Source: SAR324 cluster bacterium
Lineage (GTDB): Bacteria; SAR324; JACQKK01
Direction: 5' to 3'
NCBI GenBank assembly: GCA_022572825.1
Contig: JACZVE010000153.1
Coordinates: 543-7,235 of the forward strand
DNA length: 6,693 nucleotides
Position numbers and translations under genes: made by a program. This document shows positions 1-5,602 of the stretch, in pieces. Within the stretch, counting starts at the first letter, position 1. The number at the start of each line of letters is the position of its first letter. The notes beneath the pieces are model-generated. The model had not been told where the DNA came from. It saw only the letters and a list, made by a program, of their open reading frames with translations, and made no database searches.

Positions 1-1538
1 TGCACGCCCACCACCGGCTCCGGGTTGCCGTATCCGAAGGGCGATAGCCGGAACAATTCCTGGAGAAACGGCGGCGTGAGCTCCTCCGGTTCGATCCAGG
101 CCTCAATTTTCAGCTTGTGGTTTTTGTGCGCATCGACGCCTTGGCCATCCCGTTCCGCCGCGGACTGGAAGAATTCCGTAAACGCCGTCAGGTTGATGGG
201 ATGCAACGCCAGCCCCGCGGCGCTCGGATGGCCGCCGTAGCGTTCCAGCAGAGACTGGCAGGCATCCAGCACCTTCAGCACGTTATAATTCTCGCTGCTG
301 CGCGCCGAGCCTACCATTTGCGGGGTCTTCTCCTGGCTAAGGACGACGGTGGGACGGCGGGTCTGATAGGCAACGCGGGTGGCAATGGAGCCGATGACAC
401 CCGGGTGCCAGCCCTGACCCACCAGAATCAGTGCCGCATGGCGCGGCATGCGCTCGATCTGCTCGGAGACGTCGGCGTAGACCTCCCGCTCTATCTCCTG
501 GCGTTTCCGGTTCACCTCCAGCAGGTAGCGTGCCAGCCGCCGGGCTTCTGTGAACGAGTGCGACAGCAACAGCTGCATGCCCAGGCGGGGATCGCCGACA
601 CGGCCCAGTGCGTTGATCTTCGGGGCCAGCTTGAACGAGATCGTGGTCGGCGTAATGGGGCCGCGCACCCGGCATTCCTTCGCGAGCCCGCTCAATCCCG
701 GCTTCAGTCGGGAGTTCAGCGCATCCAACCCGATTTTGACCAACACCCGGTTTTCACCGACCAGGGGCGCCATGTCGGCTACGGTCGCCAGGGCAACCAG
801 GTCAAGGTAATACGACGGCTCCGTGTGGCACAGTCCGCGGTGATTCCAGAAGTTTAACTCGGTCAGTTGCTGATCCAGGGCGCAAATCAACTTGTAGGCC
901 ACACCGGCGGCGGCCAATTCCTTGAAGGGGTAAGGGCAGCCGGGTTGATGCGGATTGACCAGCGCCAGTGCCGGCGGCCTGGACGCCCCCAGCTGATGGT
1001 GGTCGGTGATGATTAGGTCCACGCCGTGCGGTTTGAGCGCCGCGGCTGCATCCATTTCGGTAGAGCCGTGATCGCAGGTGATAACCAGGTCCGGCTGCCA
1101 GCCGGCAATCTTGCGCACCGTGACGGGCGAAAACCCATAGCCGTCCGAGATGCGGTGCGGAATGTAATAATAAACGCGCGCGCCCAGCCGCTTCAGGTAA
1201 CCATAGATGATTCCGGCGCTTGCCGTGCCGTCCACGTCGTAATCGCCAAAGACAAGAATCTTCTCGTAATTCTCGATGGCGCGCACAATGCGTTGCACCG
1301 CTTCGCGCATGCCGAGCATAAGGAATGGCGGATGGAGCTGTGAAGCGTCCGGGTGGAGGAACTTCAGCGCCGCTTCTTCATCCTGTAGGCCCCGCAGGGC
1401 GAGGATGCGCCCCAGCGCTTTGGATATCCCAAGATTGTCGCAGAATGCGCGCAACGCGATCGGCCTCATGGGCTGTTCCGGATCTTCCCAGACCCGGTCG
1501 CCGAGGCTGCGGCGTTGCAATATTCTGACATCTTCCAT
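1..1538 (-). CDS. recJ: Single-stranded-DNA-specific exonuclease RecJ, 3' end cut by the window
   Basis: RecJ degrades single-stranded DNA 5' to 3' in recombinational repair and mismatch repair, using divalent metal ions. The frame is open from 1538 to base 1: 512 codons plus two bases, so roughly the last 50-70 residues of a normal RecJ (about 570) are missing. The DHH phosphoesterase motifs are all visible: DYDVDG at residues 99-104, a metal-ligand Asp at 156 (TCDHG), DHH at 179-181, and Asp255 in VADMAPL. The DHHA1 part follows, with WHPGVIG from 377 and GGHPSAAG around His437. The OB-fold region has PFGYGNPEP at 500-508. I chose ATG 1538 because a GAGGAG lies nine bases upstream. An in-frame ATG at 1547 directly abuts that site and is less likely. 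The gene is divergent from the glutaredoxin gene. The family assignment is firm. Confidence 0.96.
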   Translation of the reverse strand, partial: MEDVRILQRRSLGDRVWEDPEQPMRPIALRAFCDNLGISKALGRILALRGLQDEEAALKFLHPDASQLHPPFLMLGMREAVQRIVRAIENYEKILVFGDYDVDGTASAGIIYGYLKRLGARVYYYIPHRISDGYGFSPVTVRKIAGWQPDLVITCDHGSTEMDAAAALKPHGVDLIITDHHQLGASRPPALALVNPHQPGCPYPFKELAAAGVAYKLICALDQQLTELNFWNHRGLCHTEPSYYLDLVALATVADMAPLVGENRVLVKIGLDALNSRLKPGLSGLAKECRVRGPITPTTISFKLAPKINALGRVGDPRLGMQLLLSHSFTEARRLARYLLEVNRKRQEIEREVYADVSEQIERMPRHAALILVGQGWHPGVIGSIATRVAYQTRRPTVVLSQEKTPQMVGSARSSENYNVLKVLDACQSLLERYGGHPSAAGLALHPINLTAFTEFFQSAAERDGQGVDAHKNHKLKIEAWIEPEELTPPFLQELFRLSPFGYGNPEPVVGV

Positions 1539-1731
1539 GATGTTCATCTCCTCGGTGCGTCACCCTGCCCATCGCTTCGAAGGGACAGAGATCCACCTGC
1601 GGAACGGCGGATGTGCGCTGACCGCCAGCACGAACCACCGGCATGGCCCACCCGCATCATGCGTCGCGCGTCGCCATACTCTCATCAAAAGACTCGTTTG
1701 TTGATGGAAGCGGACACAGCGCCACAGAATA

Positions 1732-1760
1732 ATCCTATCTGATTTCAGTAAGTTTTTCAA
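1732..1760 (-). promoter_or_regulatory. Candidate sigma70-type promoter for recJ
   Basis: On the minus strand, TTGAAA (1760-1755) is followed after 17 bases by TAGGAT (1737-1732), in a local AT-rich patch. Transcription starting near 1725 would leave a leader of about 185 bases before recJ. No other gene lies between, so recJ is the natural target. This is inferred from consensus matching only. Confidence 0.45.
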
Positions 1761-1791
1761 TCGCGTCAGGACCGTGCGACGCGGTGACGAG

Positions 1792-1856
1792 CCGTGCGCC
1801 GTCTCGCCGTGCCGTCTCACGGAACATTCTTACGGAGCATTCTCGCTTTGCATTCT
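1792..1856 (+). repeat. Degenerate 13-base tandem repeat upstream of the glutaredoxin gene
   Basis: Five consecutive 13-base units can be aligned, all ending in TCT and all with C at unit position 8. The last three share CATTCT (1825-1830, 1838-1843, 1851-1856), and units 3 and 4 differ at only two positions. The first two units end in CCGTCT. The last unit overlaps the -35 hexamer of the glutaredoxin promoter candidate, so the array could hold regulator sites or be a decayed microsatellite. The period of 13 is not a helical multiple. Confidence 0.45.
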
Positions 1857-1875
1857 CAGTTGGGCGGGCTACAAT
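1848..1875 (+). promoter_or_regulatory. Candidate sigma70-type promoter for the glutaredoxin gene
   Basis: TTGCAT (1848-1853), a 16-base spacer and TACAAT (1870-1875) form a good sigma70-like pair. The -10 sits in a GGGCTACAAT context. Transcription from about 1882 would give a leader of roughly 80 bases before ATG 1965. Confidence 0.6.
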
Positions 1876-1964
1876 ACGCAATAATTGCCCGTATTTGAAC
1901 TGCTCCACAGCCGAATCAAGCGCAGGAAACAGGCATCAACCAAATCGCGAGGAGGTCGGCGATT

Positions 1965-2339
1965 ATGTCTTCGTTCAAGAATATCTTCAAAGTCGTCGGT
2001 GCCGAGCAGGCGCAATCGGCGCCACCGGCTTCGGGCGGCGACGCGATCGAGCGAATCGCCAACGACGTTCGCGCCCACAAGATTCTCATCTTTATGAAAG
2101 GAACGCCCGATTTTCCGCAATGCGGCTTCTCCGCGGCGACGATCGAGGCGTTCAACGAGTTGGGCGTCACCTACGAGACCCGCAACGTCCTGGAAGATCC
2201 GGAGTTGCGCCAGGCGATCAAGGAATACTCCAACTGGCCCACTATTCCCCAAGTGTACATCGACGGCAAGTTCATCGGCGGCTCCGACATCGTGACGGAA
2301 ATGCATGCCAATGGTGAACTGGCGCCGCTGGTGCGGTAG
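1965..2339 (+). CDS. grxD: Monothiol CGFS glutaredoxin (Grx4/GrxD family)
   Basis: Monothiol glutaredoxins of this class bind a [2Fe-2S] cluster as a glutathione-bridged dimer, usually with BolA-type partners. They carry or hand over Fe-S clusters in the cytoplasm. The 124-residue product has the diagnostic CGFS active site at 53-56 and Lys45 in MKGTP before it. It also has the WPTIPQVYIDG segment (cis-Pro at 95) and GGSD at 105-108, which contact glutathione. The first 26 residues are an Ala/Ser/Gly-rich extension absent from the shortest family members (about 105-115 residues). Start 1965 is supported by GGAGG nine bases upstream, and no other Met occurs before residue 44. The gene appears to be a single transcription unit, divergent from recJ, with a hairpin about 30 bases after its stop. 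Confidence 0.95.
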   Translation: MSSFKNIFKVVGAEQAQSAPPASGGDAIERIANDVRAHKILIFMKGTPDFPQCGFSAATIEAFNELGVTYETRNVLEDPELRQAIKEYSNWPTIPQVYIDGKFIGGSDIVTEMHANGELAPLVR

Positions 2340-2366
2340 CTGCCCTCCTCGGCAGTAGGTTCGCCT

Positions 2367-2394
2367 CCGGGGCGGTGCGACCACCGTCCCCCGG
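2367..2394 (+). terminator. Hairpin after the glutaredoxin gene, possible terminator
   Basis: Bases 2367-2377 pair with 2382-2394 around a CGAC loop. The stem has 11 base pairs and two single-base bulges (2387 and 2392) and is very GC-rich. The bases after it (TGCCTTTCCT) have only a weak T-run, so it could be a weak intrinsic terminator, a Rho-linked element or an RNA-stabilising stem. Confidence 0.45.
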
Positions 2395-2600
2395 TGCCTT
2401 TCCTGGGAGCCCATCGGCATGGCCAACGCCGATGACGGGGTGAACACCATCGGGTCATTCCTCGCCAAATTGTGCCCTGTGGCACGCACTTGGTGGTTCG
2501 TTGCGCCCAAGTGTCGCGCCCGTTCATGCACGACGCGCATCGTCGCCGCGGTGAGGCTGCAATTTCCACCTGTCGCGCGGCCGCCGTGTGCGGCGCCCGT
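2395..2600. other. Gene-free intergenic stretch with several short stem-loops
   Basis: No convincing gene lies between the glutaredoxin stop and the dehydrogenase start. Frames open here on both strands match nothing I recognise. Short inverted repeats follow one another: CATCGGC/GCCGATG (2412-2418 with 2428-2434), GTGCC/GGCAC (2472-2476 with 2481-2485), CACTTGG/CCAAGTG (2487-2493 with 2507-2513) and CGACG/CGTCG (2531-2535 with 2541-2545). They could be part of a structured leader or small RNA, or chance pairing in GC-rich DNA. Confidence 0.35.
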
Positions 2601-2604
2601 GCGC

Positions 2605-2633
2605 TTGCGCGCGCCGGGAATATTCAATAGGCT
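2605..2633 (+). promoter_or_regulatory. Weak candidate promoter for the alcohol dehydrogenase gene
   Basis: TTGCGC (2605-2610), 17 bases, then TAGGCT (2628-2633) within the AT-rich patch AATATTCAATAG. Both hexamers match the consensus only partly. Its value is mainly positional: this is the only AT-rich patch close to the dehydrogenase start. Confidence 0.25.
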
Positions 2634-2675
2634 GCCCTATCGCTGCATCCCCGATCGCTGGAGGAGGGCCGTTCC

Positions 2676-3806
2676 ATGCGCATGAAAGCCGCCGTGCTCT
2701 ATGAGGTCAATCAACCGCTCGTTATCGAGGAGATAGAGCTGGATCCGCCCAAGAGCGGGGAGATGCTGATCAAGCTGGTGGCCACGGGCGTCTGCCATAG
2801 CGACGTACACTACTACACGGGGGACGTGCCGCGGGAATTCCCGATCATTCTCGGCCACGAAGGCGCGGGCATCGTGGAGCAGGTGGGCGAAGGCGTCACC
2901 TCGGTGCAGCCGGGGGATCACGTGGTGCTGACCTTCCTGCCCTCCTGCGGGCGTTGCCGCTGGTGCCATACCGGCCATCCCAACATGTGCGACCTGGGCG
3001 CCAAGCTGCGCACGGGAAAATACCTGGACGACACCTACCGCCATCACCGGGCCAGCGACGGGAAGGACATCAACAGCTTTCTGTTCGTCAGCACCTATGC
3101 CGAGTATACCATCTCGCCGGAGGCGTCCGTGTTGAAGGTGCCGGACTACCTGCCCCTGGAGCGGCTCTGCCTGCTGGGCTGCGGGTTCACCACCGGGTTC
3201 GGCGCGGCGACCAATGCCGCCCATATCAAACCCGGCGAGACGGTCACCATTGTGGGCTGCGGGGGGCTGGGGCTGGCCGCCGTACAGGGAGCGGCCCTCA
3301 GCGGCGCGGGCAAGATTATCGCGGTGGACGTGCACGAGGCGAAACTGAGCATGGCCAAGCAGTTCGGGGCTACGCACACCATCGTCAACCGCCACAACTG
3401 GAAAGAGGTGGTCGAGGAAATCCATGAGATTACCTGGGGCGTGGGAACCGACTACTCCTTCGAGTTCGTCGGTTCCGACCAGACCGACGAGACGGTGAAG
3501 ATCTGCTACGAGGGCTTGCGCAAGGGCGGCACGTTGTTCATGGTCGGCGTGGGCAGGGTGTCCAAGAAAACACTGCCTATCGGGCCCACCAACTTTTCCC
3601 TCTGGCGCAAAAAGCTGCAGGGGGTGCTCTTCGGCGACGCCCAATTCCGCGTGGACATCCCTCGCTACATCGATCTCTACCAGCAGGGCCAGATCAAGCT
3701 GGACGAGATGGTGACCCAGGAGTTCCGGCTGGAGGAGATCAACACCTGCTTCCAGAATTTGCTCGACGGCAGCAAAATGGCCCGCCAAGTGATCCGATAC
3801 GATTGA
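2676..3806 (+). CDS. Zinc-dependent alcohol dehydrogenase, MDR superfamily (class III-like)
   Basis: A medium-chain dehydrogenase/reductase that interconverts an alcohol and its aldehyde with NAD(H), probably in the cytoplasm. The substrate cannot be read from sequence. The 376-residue product is full length. Catalytic zinc ligands are Cys40 (GVCHSD), His61 with Glu62 (GHEG) and Cys169 (LLGCG). The structural zinc site is Cys91, 94, 97 and 105. The Rossmann motif is GCGGLG at 194-199, and Asp218 ends the second strand, which favours NAD over NADP. The region around residues 107-140 resembles the 'class III/NDMA-dependent-like' group of bacterial dehydrogenases. Start 2676 has GAGGAG nine bases upstream. 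ATG 2682 is in frame but further from that site. A paralogous gene starts 174 bases downstream. The long antisense frame across this gene is a shadow. Confidence 0.93.
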   Translation: MRMKAAVLYEVNQPLVIEEIELDPPKSGEMLIKLVATGVCHSDVHYYTGDVPREFPIILGHEGAGIVEQVGEGVTSVQPGDHVVLTFLPSCGRCRWCHTGHPNMCDLGAKLRTGKYLDDTYRHHRASDGKDINSFLFVSTYAEYTISPEASVLKVPDYLPLERLCLLGCGFTTGFGAATNAAHIKPGETVTIVGCGGLGLAAVQGAALSGAGKIIAVDVHEAKLSMAKQFGATHTIVNRHNWKEVVEEIHEITWGVGTDYSFEFVGSDQTDETVKICYEGLRKGGTLFMVGVGRVSKKTLPIGPTNFSLWRKKLQGVLFGDAQFRVDIPRYIDLYQQGQIKLDEMVTQEFRLEEINTCFQNLLDGSKMARQVIRYD

Positions 3807-3816
3807 CGGCGCTTGC

Positions 3817-3843
3817 CGGCGGGCGAATGCAGTCACCCCGCCG
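3817..3843 (+). other. First hairpin downstream of the alcohol dehydrogenase gene
   Basis: CGGCGGG (3817-3823) pairs perfectly with CCCGCCG (3837-3843) around a 13-base loop, starting ten bases after the dehydrogenase stop. It precedes the stronger hairpin at 3847-3876 and may assist in termination or mRNA 3'-end protection. Confidence 0.35.
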
Positions 3844-3846
3844 TGG

Positions 3847-3876
3847 CATCGTCCGGCAGAGCTGAGCCGGACGATG
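3847..3876 (+). terminator. Strong perfect hairpin after the alcohol dehydrogenase gene
   Basis: CATCGTCCGGC (3847-3857) pairs without mismatch with GCCGGACGATG (3866-3876) across an eight-base loop. An 11-base-pair perfect stem just after a stop codon suggests a terminator. However, no T-run follows (ATTCACTCG), so Rho-independent termination is uncertain. It separates the two dehydrogenase genes and argues that the second is not simply read through from the first. Confidence 0.55.
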
Positions 3877-3980
3877 ATTCACTCGCATCTGGCTGCAACT
3901 TCGCGATGGAGCCCGGGCAGACACGGCGGGGATGAGCACTGGATTCTCCGGCCAATGGACCGCATGGCGAGGAGAGGGCG

Positions 3981-4190
3981 GTGCAGGTGAAAGCGGCGGT
4001 GCTGCCGGGTGTGCGGCAGCCGTTCTCGGTAGAAGAGGTGGAACTGGACCCGCCCCGCAGCGGCAAGGTGCTGGTGAAGCTCGTCGCCACCGGGGTCTGC
4101 CGCAGCGATGTCCACGTGTACACCGGGGACAACGCGCGCCGACCCTTCCCCATCATCCTCGGACATGAAGGCGCGGGCGTGGTGCAGGAG
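3981..4190 (+). pseudogene. 5' fragment of a second zinc alcohol dehydrogenase gene
   Basis: The first 70 codons align with the upstream dehydrogenase almost without gaps and with roughly two thirds identical residues. They share KAAVL, VEL/IELDPP, LVATGVC at 34-40, SDVH and FPIILGHEGAG. The catalytic zinc ligands Cys40 and His62 are present. Identity to the family ends just after GHEGAGVVQE, where the continuation should read like VGEGVTSVQPGDHV. The nucleotide divergence from the upstream copy shows this is a paralogue and not a recent duplicate. In its native genome it is probably a complete gene forming a tandem pair with its neighbour. Confidence 0.8.
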
Positions 4191-5384
4191 GGCAAAGTTG
4201 TCGCCCGCGGAGAAGGCCCGGTGTTTGTCAATCCTTTTGCCCAGCGCGAATCCAGCGCCACTCCGGTGGATCTGCGGACGGCCCGCATCATCGGCGGCGG
4301 TACCAATCTCAAAGCACGCCGCGTTCGCGTGGTGCTCTCCAGTCCATCTTATGCGATGGCCGTCAACGTCCAGGACAAGATCAATGATCGCTTCGGAGGC
4401 GGTGCGAAAATCGCCGTGGCCGAATCGCCGTCGTACATCTCACTCAAGATCCCGTCTGAGTATCAGGACCGGGAGCTTTATTTCCTCGCGCTCGTACGCC
4501 ATTTGTACCTCTCCAGAGAACCGGGCTTCGAGAATCGCCGGGCCTTGGATCTGGCGGCGGAGATGCCGGACCTGCGGGCGCCGCACGACAGCATCGGCCT
4601 CGCTTTGGAAGGCCTCGGCAAATCGATCAGGCCTGCGGTCCGCAGCCTCTATACACACGCCCTCCCGCACGTCACGTTTTACGCAGCGCGCACGGGCTTG
4701 CGGATGTCCGACGACCTGGCCGTGGCCGTGCTCGGCGAACATGCTTTGGACCCCAACAGCCCTTACCAGGAAGAGGCCATACGGACGCTGGGCGAAGCAG
4801 CGAGCAGATTCCGCACCACGCATCCTCTCTGGCAAGTGTTGAATTCGAACCTCGATATCAACGCGCGCGTGTCGGCCTACGAAGGCTTGGTCGGGCATCA
4901 AGACACATTCGTAAGCTCGAAGAACATCGGCAACAACTTCATTATGGACCATATCCCGGCCCACGACGGTGGTGACTTGATCTATTGCAAGGTCGCTGCC
5001 GAACCTCGCATTGCAATCATCGGAACGCCACGCTGCAAGACGCCGCTGTTCTATCGCCACGCGCAGGGCTTGGTCACGCTCATCGCCGACGCCCAAGCTC
5101 AAGAAATCACCGCCATCCGACAGACCGCCAGCGGTCGCGTATCACCGCCGACCACCACGTCGCTCCAAGTGACCGACCTCATCTCACTCCTGGGAGCGAA
5201 GGCGGGAACGGACAAGTTCGGCAGAGTCAGCGGCCTGGGCCTAAACTATTCACAGATTATTGATGTCGTTGCCGGTTTGTGCGAGAACGGCACCATCGAT
5301 GCAGGATTCAAAATCGAAAGGCCCGGAACAATTGAAGCCACCGGGCCAAAACGCTCGACCGGGCGGCCCGGGTCGGAGCTGTAG
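3981..5384 (+). CDS. Chimeric reading frame: alcohol dehydrogenase N-terminus joined to a FlgI-like C-terminal part
   Basis: One 467-residue frame, starting at GTG 3981 with an AGGAGAGGG ribosome-binding site just upstream. Residues 1 to about 70 are the start of a zinc alcohol dehydrogenase closely similar to the gene upstream. From about residue 71 on, similarity switches abruptly to a FlgI (flagellar P-ring)-like protein. The dehydrogenase part lacks the structural-zinc loop, the second catalytic Cys and the whole Rossmann domain, so it cannot be an active dehydrogenase. The FlgI-like part lacks its N-terminal third and signal peptide, and a cytosolic enzyme fragment sits where an export signal should be. 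Such a fusion makes no evident functional sense. An assembly join or a recombination junction is more likely than a designed fusion protein. The two halves are described in separate entries. Confidence 0.6.
   Translation: MQVKAAVLPGVRQPFSVEEVELDPPRSGKVLVKLVATGVCRSDVHVYTGDNARRPFPIILGHEGAGVVQEGKVVARGEGPVFVNPFAQRESSATPVDLRTARIIGGGTNLKARRVRVVLSSPSYAMAVNVQDKINDRFGGGAKIAVAESPSYISLKIPSEYQDRELYFLALVRHLYLSREPGFENRRALDLAAEMPDLRAPHDSIGLALEGLGKSIRPAVRSLYTHALPHVTFYAARTGLRMSDDLAVAVLGEHALDPNSPYQEEAIRTLGEAASRFRTTHPLWQVLNSNLDINARVSAYEGLVGHQDTFVSSKNIGNNFIMDHIPAHDGGDLIYCKVAAEPRIAIIGTPRCKTPLFYRHAQGLVTLIADAQAQEITAIRQTASGRVSPPTTTSLQVTDLISLLGAKAGTDKFGRVSGLGLNYSQIIDVVAGLCENGTIDAGFKIERPGTIEATGPKRSTGRPGSEL
4191..5384 (+). 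CDS. FlgI-like flagellar P-ring protein with helical insertion, N-terminus missing
   Basis: FlgI forms the periplasmic P-ring that acts as a bushing around the flagellar rod. Frame residues 71-175 align with the central part of FlgI: GKVVARGEGP, then an ARIIGGG segment, then a VVLSSPSYAMA...DKIN stretch, then ...SLKIPSEY and a YFLALVRHL helix. These match in order the E. coli FlgI GGRITNGAVIE, LNDEDFSMAQQIADTIN, RTIQVRVP and RFLADI blocks. Residues 200-306 are a helix-rich, HEAT-like insert absent from standard FlgI, with phrases such as ALEGLGK, FYAARTGLRM, AIRTLGEA and AYEGL. The C-terminal part ends with a TSLQVTDLISLLGAKA block and a YSQIIDVVAGLCENGTIDAGFKIERP-like tail, matching the end of FlgI. 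This insert-bearing form is, from memory, typical of planctomycetes. The first FlgI domain and signal peptide are missing. Confidence 0.7.
   Translation, partial: GKVVARGEGPVFVNPFAQRESSATPVDLRTARIIGGGTNLKARRVRVVLSSPSYAMAVNVQDKINDRFGGGAKIAVAESPSYISLKIPSEYQDRELYFLALVRHLYLSREPGFENRRALDLAAEMPDLRAPHDSIGLALEGLGKSIRPAVRSLYTHALPHVTFYAARTGLRMSDDLAVAVLGEHALDPNSPYQEEAIRTLGEAASRFRTTHPLWQVLNSNLDINARVSAYEGLVGHQDTFVSSKNIGNNFIMDHIPAHDGGDLIYCKVAAEPRIAIIGTPRCKTPLFYRHAQGLVTLIADAQAQEITAIRQTASGRVSPPTTTSLQVTDLISLLGAKAGTDKFGRVSGLGLNYSQIIDVVAGLCENGTIDAGFKIERPGTIEATGPKRSTGRPGSEL
5357..5374 (+). terminator. Short GC-rich hairpin at the end of the FlgI-like gene
   Basis: GACCGGG (5357-5363) pairs with CCCGGGTC (5367-5374), with one bulged G and a three-base loop. 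It lies inside the last codons, ahead of the stop at 5382-5384, and no T-run follows. Termination is therefore doubtful, and it may only reflect GC-rich coding sequence. Confidence 0.2.
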
Positions 5385-5474
5385 AAATCCCCGATGTTCG
5401 TACGAACTGAGAAACCGACTGAATCGAGGCGGAGTGACGTTCAAGGACGCGCCGAACAGATGTCGATATTATCG

Positions 5475-5504
5475 TTGATCGTAACGCTCGAGGTATGTTA
5501 CACT
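5475..5504 (+). promoter_or_regulatory. Candidate promoter for smc
   Basis: TTGATC (5475-5480), an 18-base spacer and TACACT (5499-5504) lie in an AT-richer patch in the 218-base gap before smc. A transcript starting near 5511 would have a leader of about 90 bases. A 12-base perfect palindrome, GTTCGTACGAAC (5396-5407), lies about 80 bases upstream. I see nothing else in this gap. Confidence 0.4.
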
Positions 5505-5602
5505 GCCCGCCAACAACAGTTCGGCGCGCTCGGGCCGTTTGAGCGCACTTTGTCGCCGTGGATCGGCGAACCCTCAAGGGAACACGGAGGTTTCCGCAGC
5601 AC

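Noticed and set aside
117..857. 246-codon plus-strand frame opposite recJ
   Set aside because: It is antisense to recJ, whose motifs are continuous through this stretch. It is a shadow frame.
1560..1820. 86-codon minus-strand frame upstream of recJ
   Set aside because: It contains the best recJ promoter candidate inside it, has an Arg/Trp-rich composition typical of spurious frames, and no recognisable motif.
1869..2627. 252-codon open frame on the minus strand across the glutaredoxin gene and the gap after it
   Set aside because: It covers the glutaredoxin gene antisense, and its remaining part matches nothing I recognise. No clear ribosome-binding site or conserved motif supports it.
2637..3836. 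399-codon open frame on the minus strand across the dehydrogenase gene
   Set aside because: It is exactly antisense to a well-supported gene, has low-complexity composition and no family resemblance. Long antisense frames are common in GC-rich coding DNA.
3981..5384. A genuine bifunctional dehydrogenase-flagellar fusion as a new system
   Set aside because: The dehydrogenase half lacks its nucleotide-binding domain and most zinc ligands. The FlgI-like half lacks its export signal. Both partners are truncated at one point, which fits a join better than an evolved fusion.
5396..5407. 12-base perfect palindrome GTTCGTACGAAC, considered as an SOS (LexA-type) or other operator upstream of smc
   Set aside because: The arms are in the opposite order to the GAAC-N4-GTTC box. 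A 12-base palindrome is expected about once or twice by chance in a window this long, and it lies upstream of the promoter candidate.
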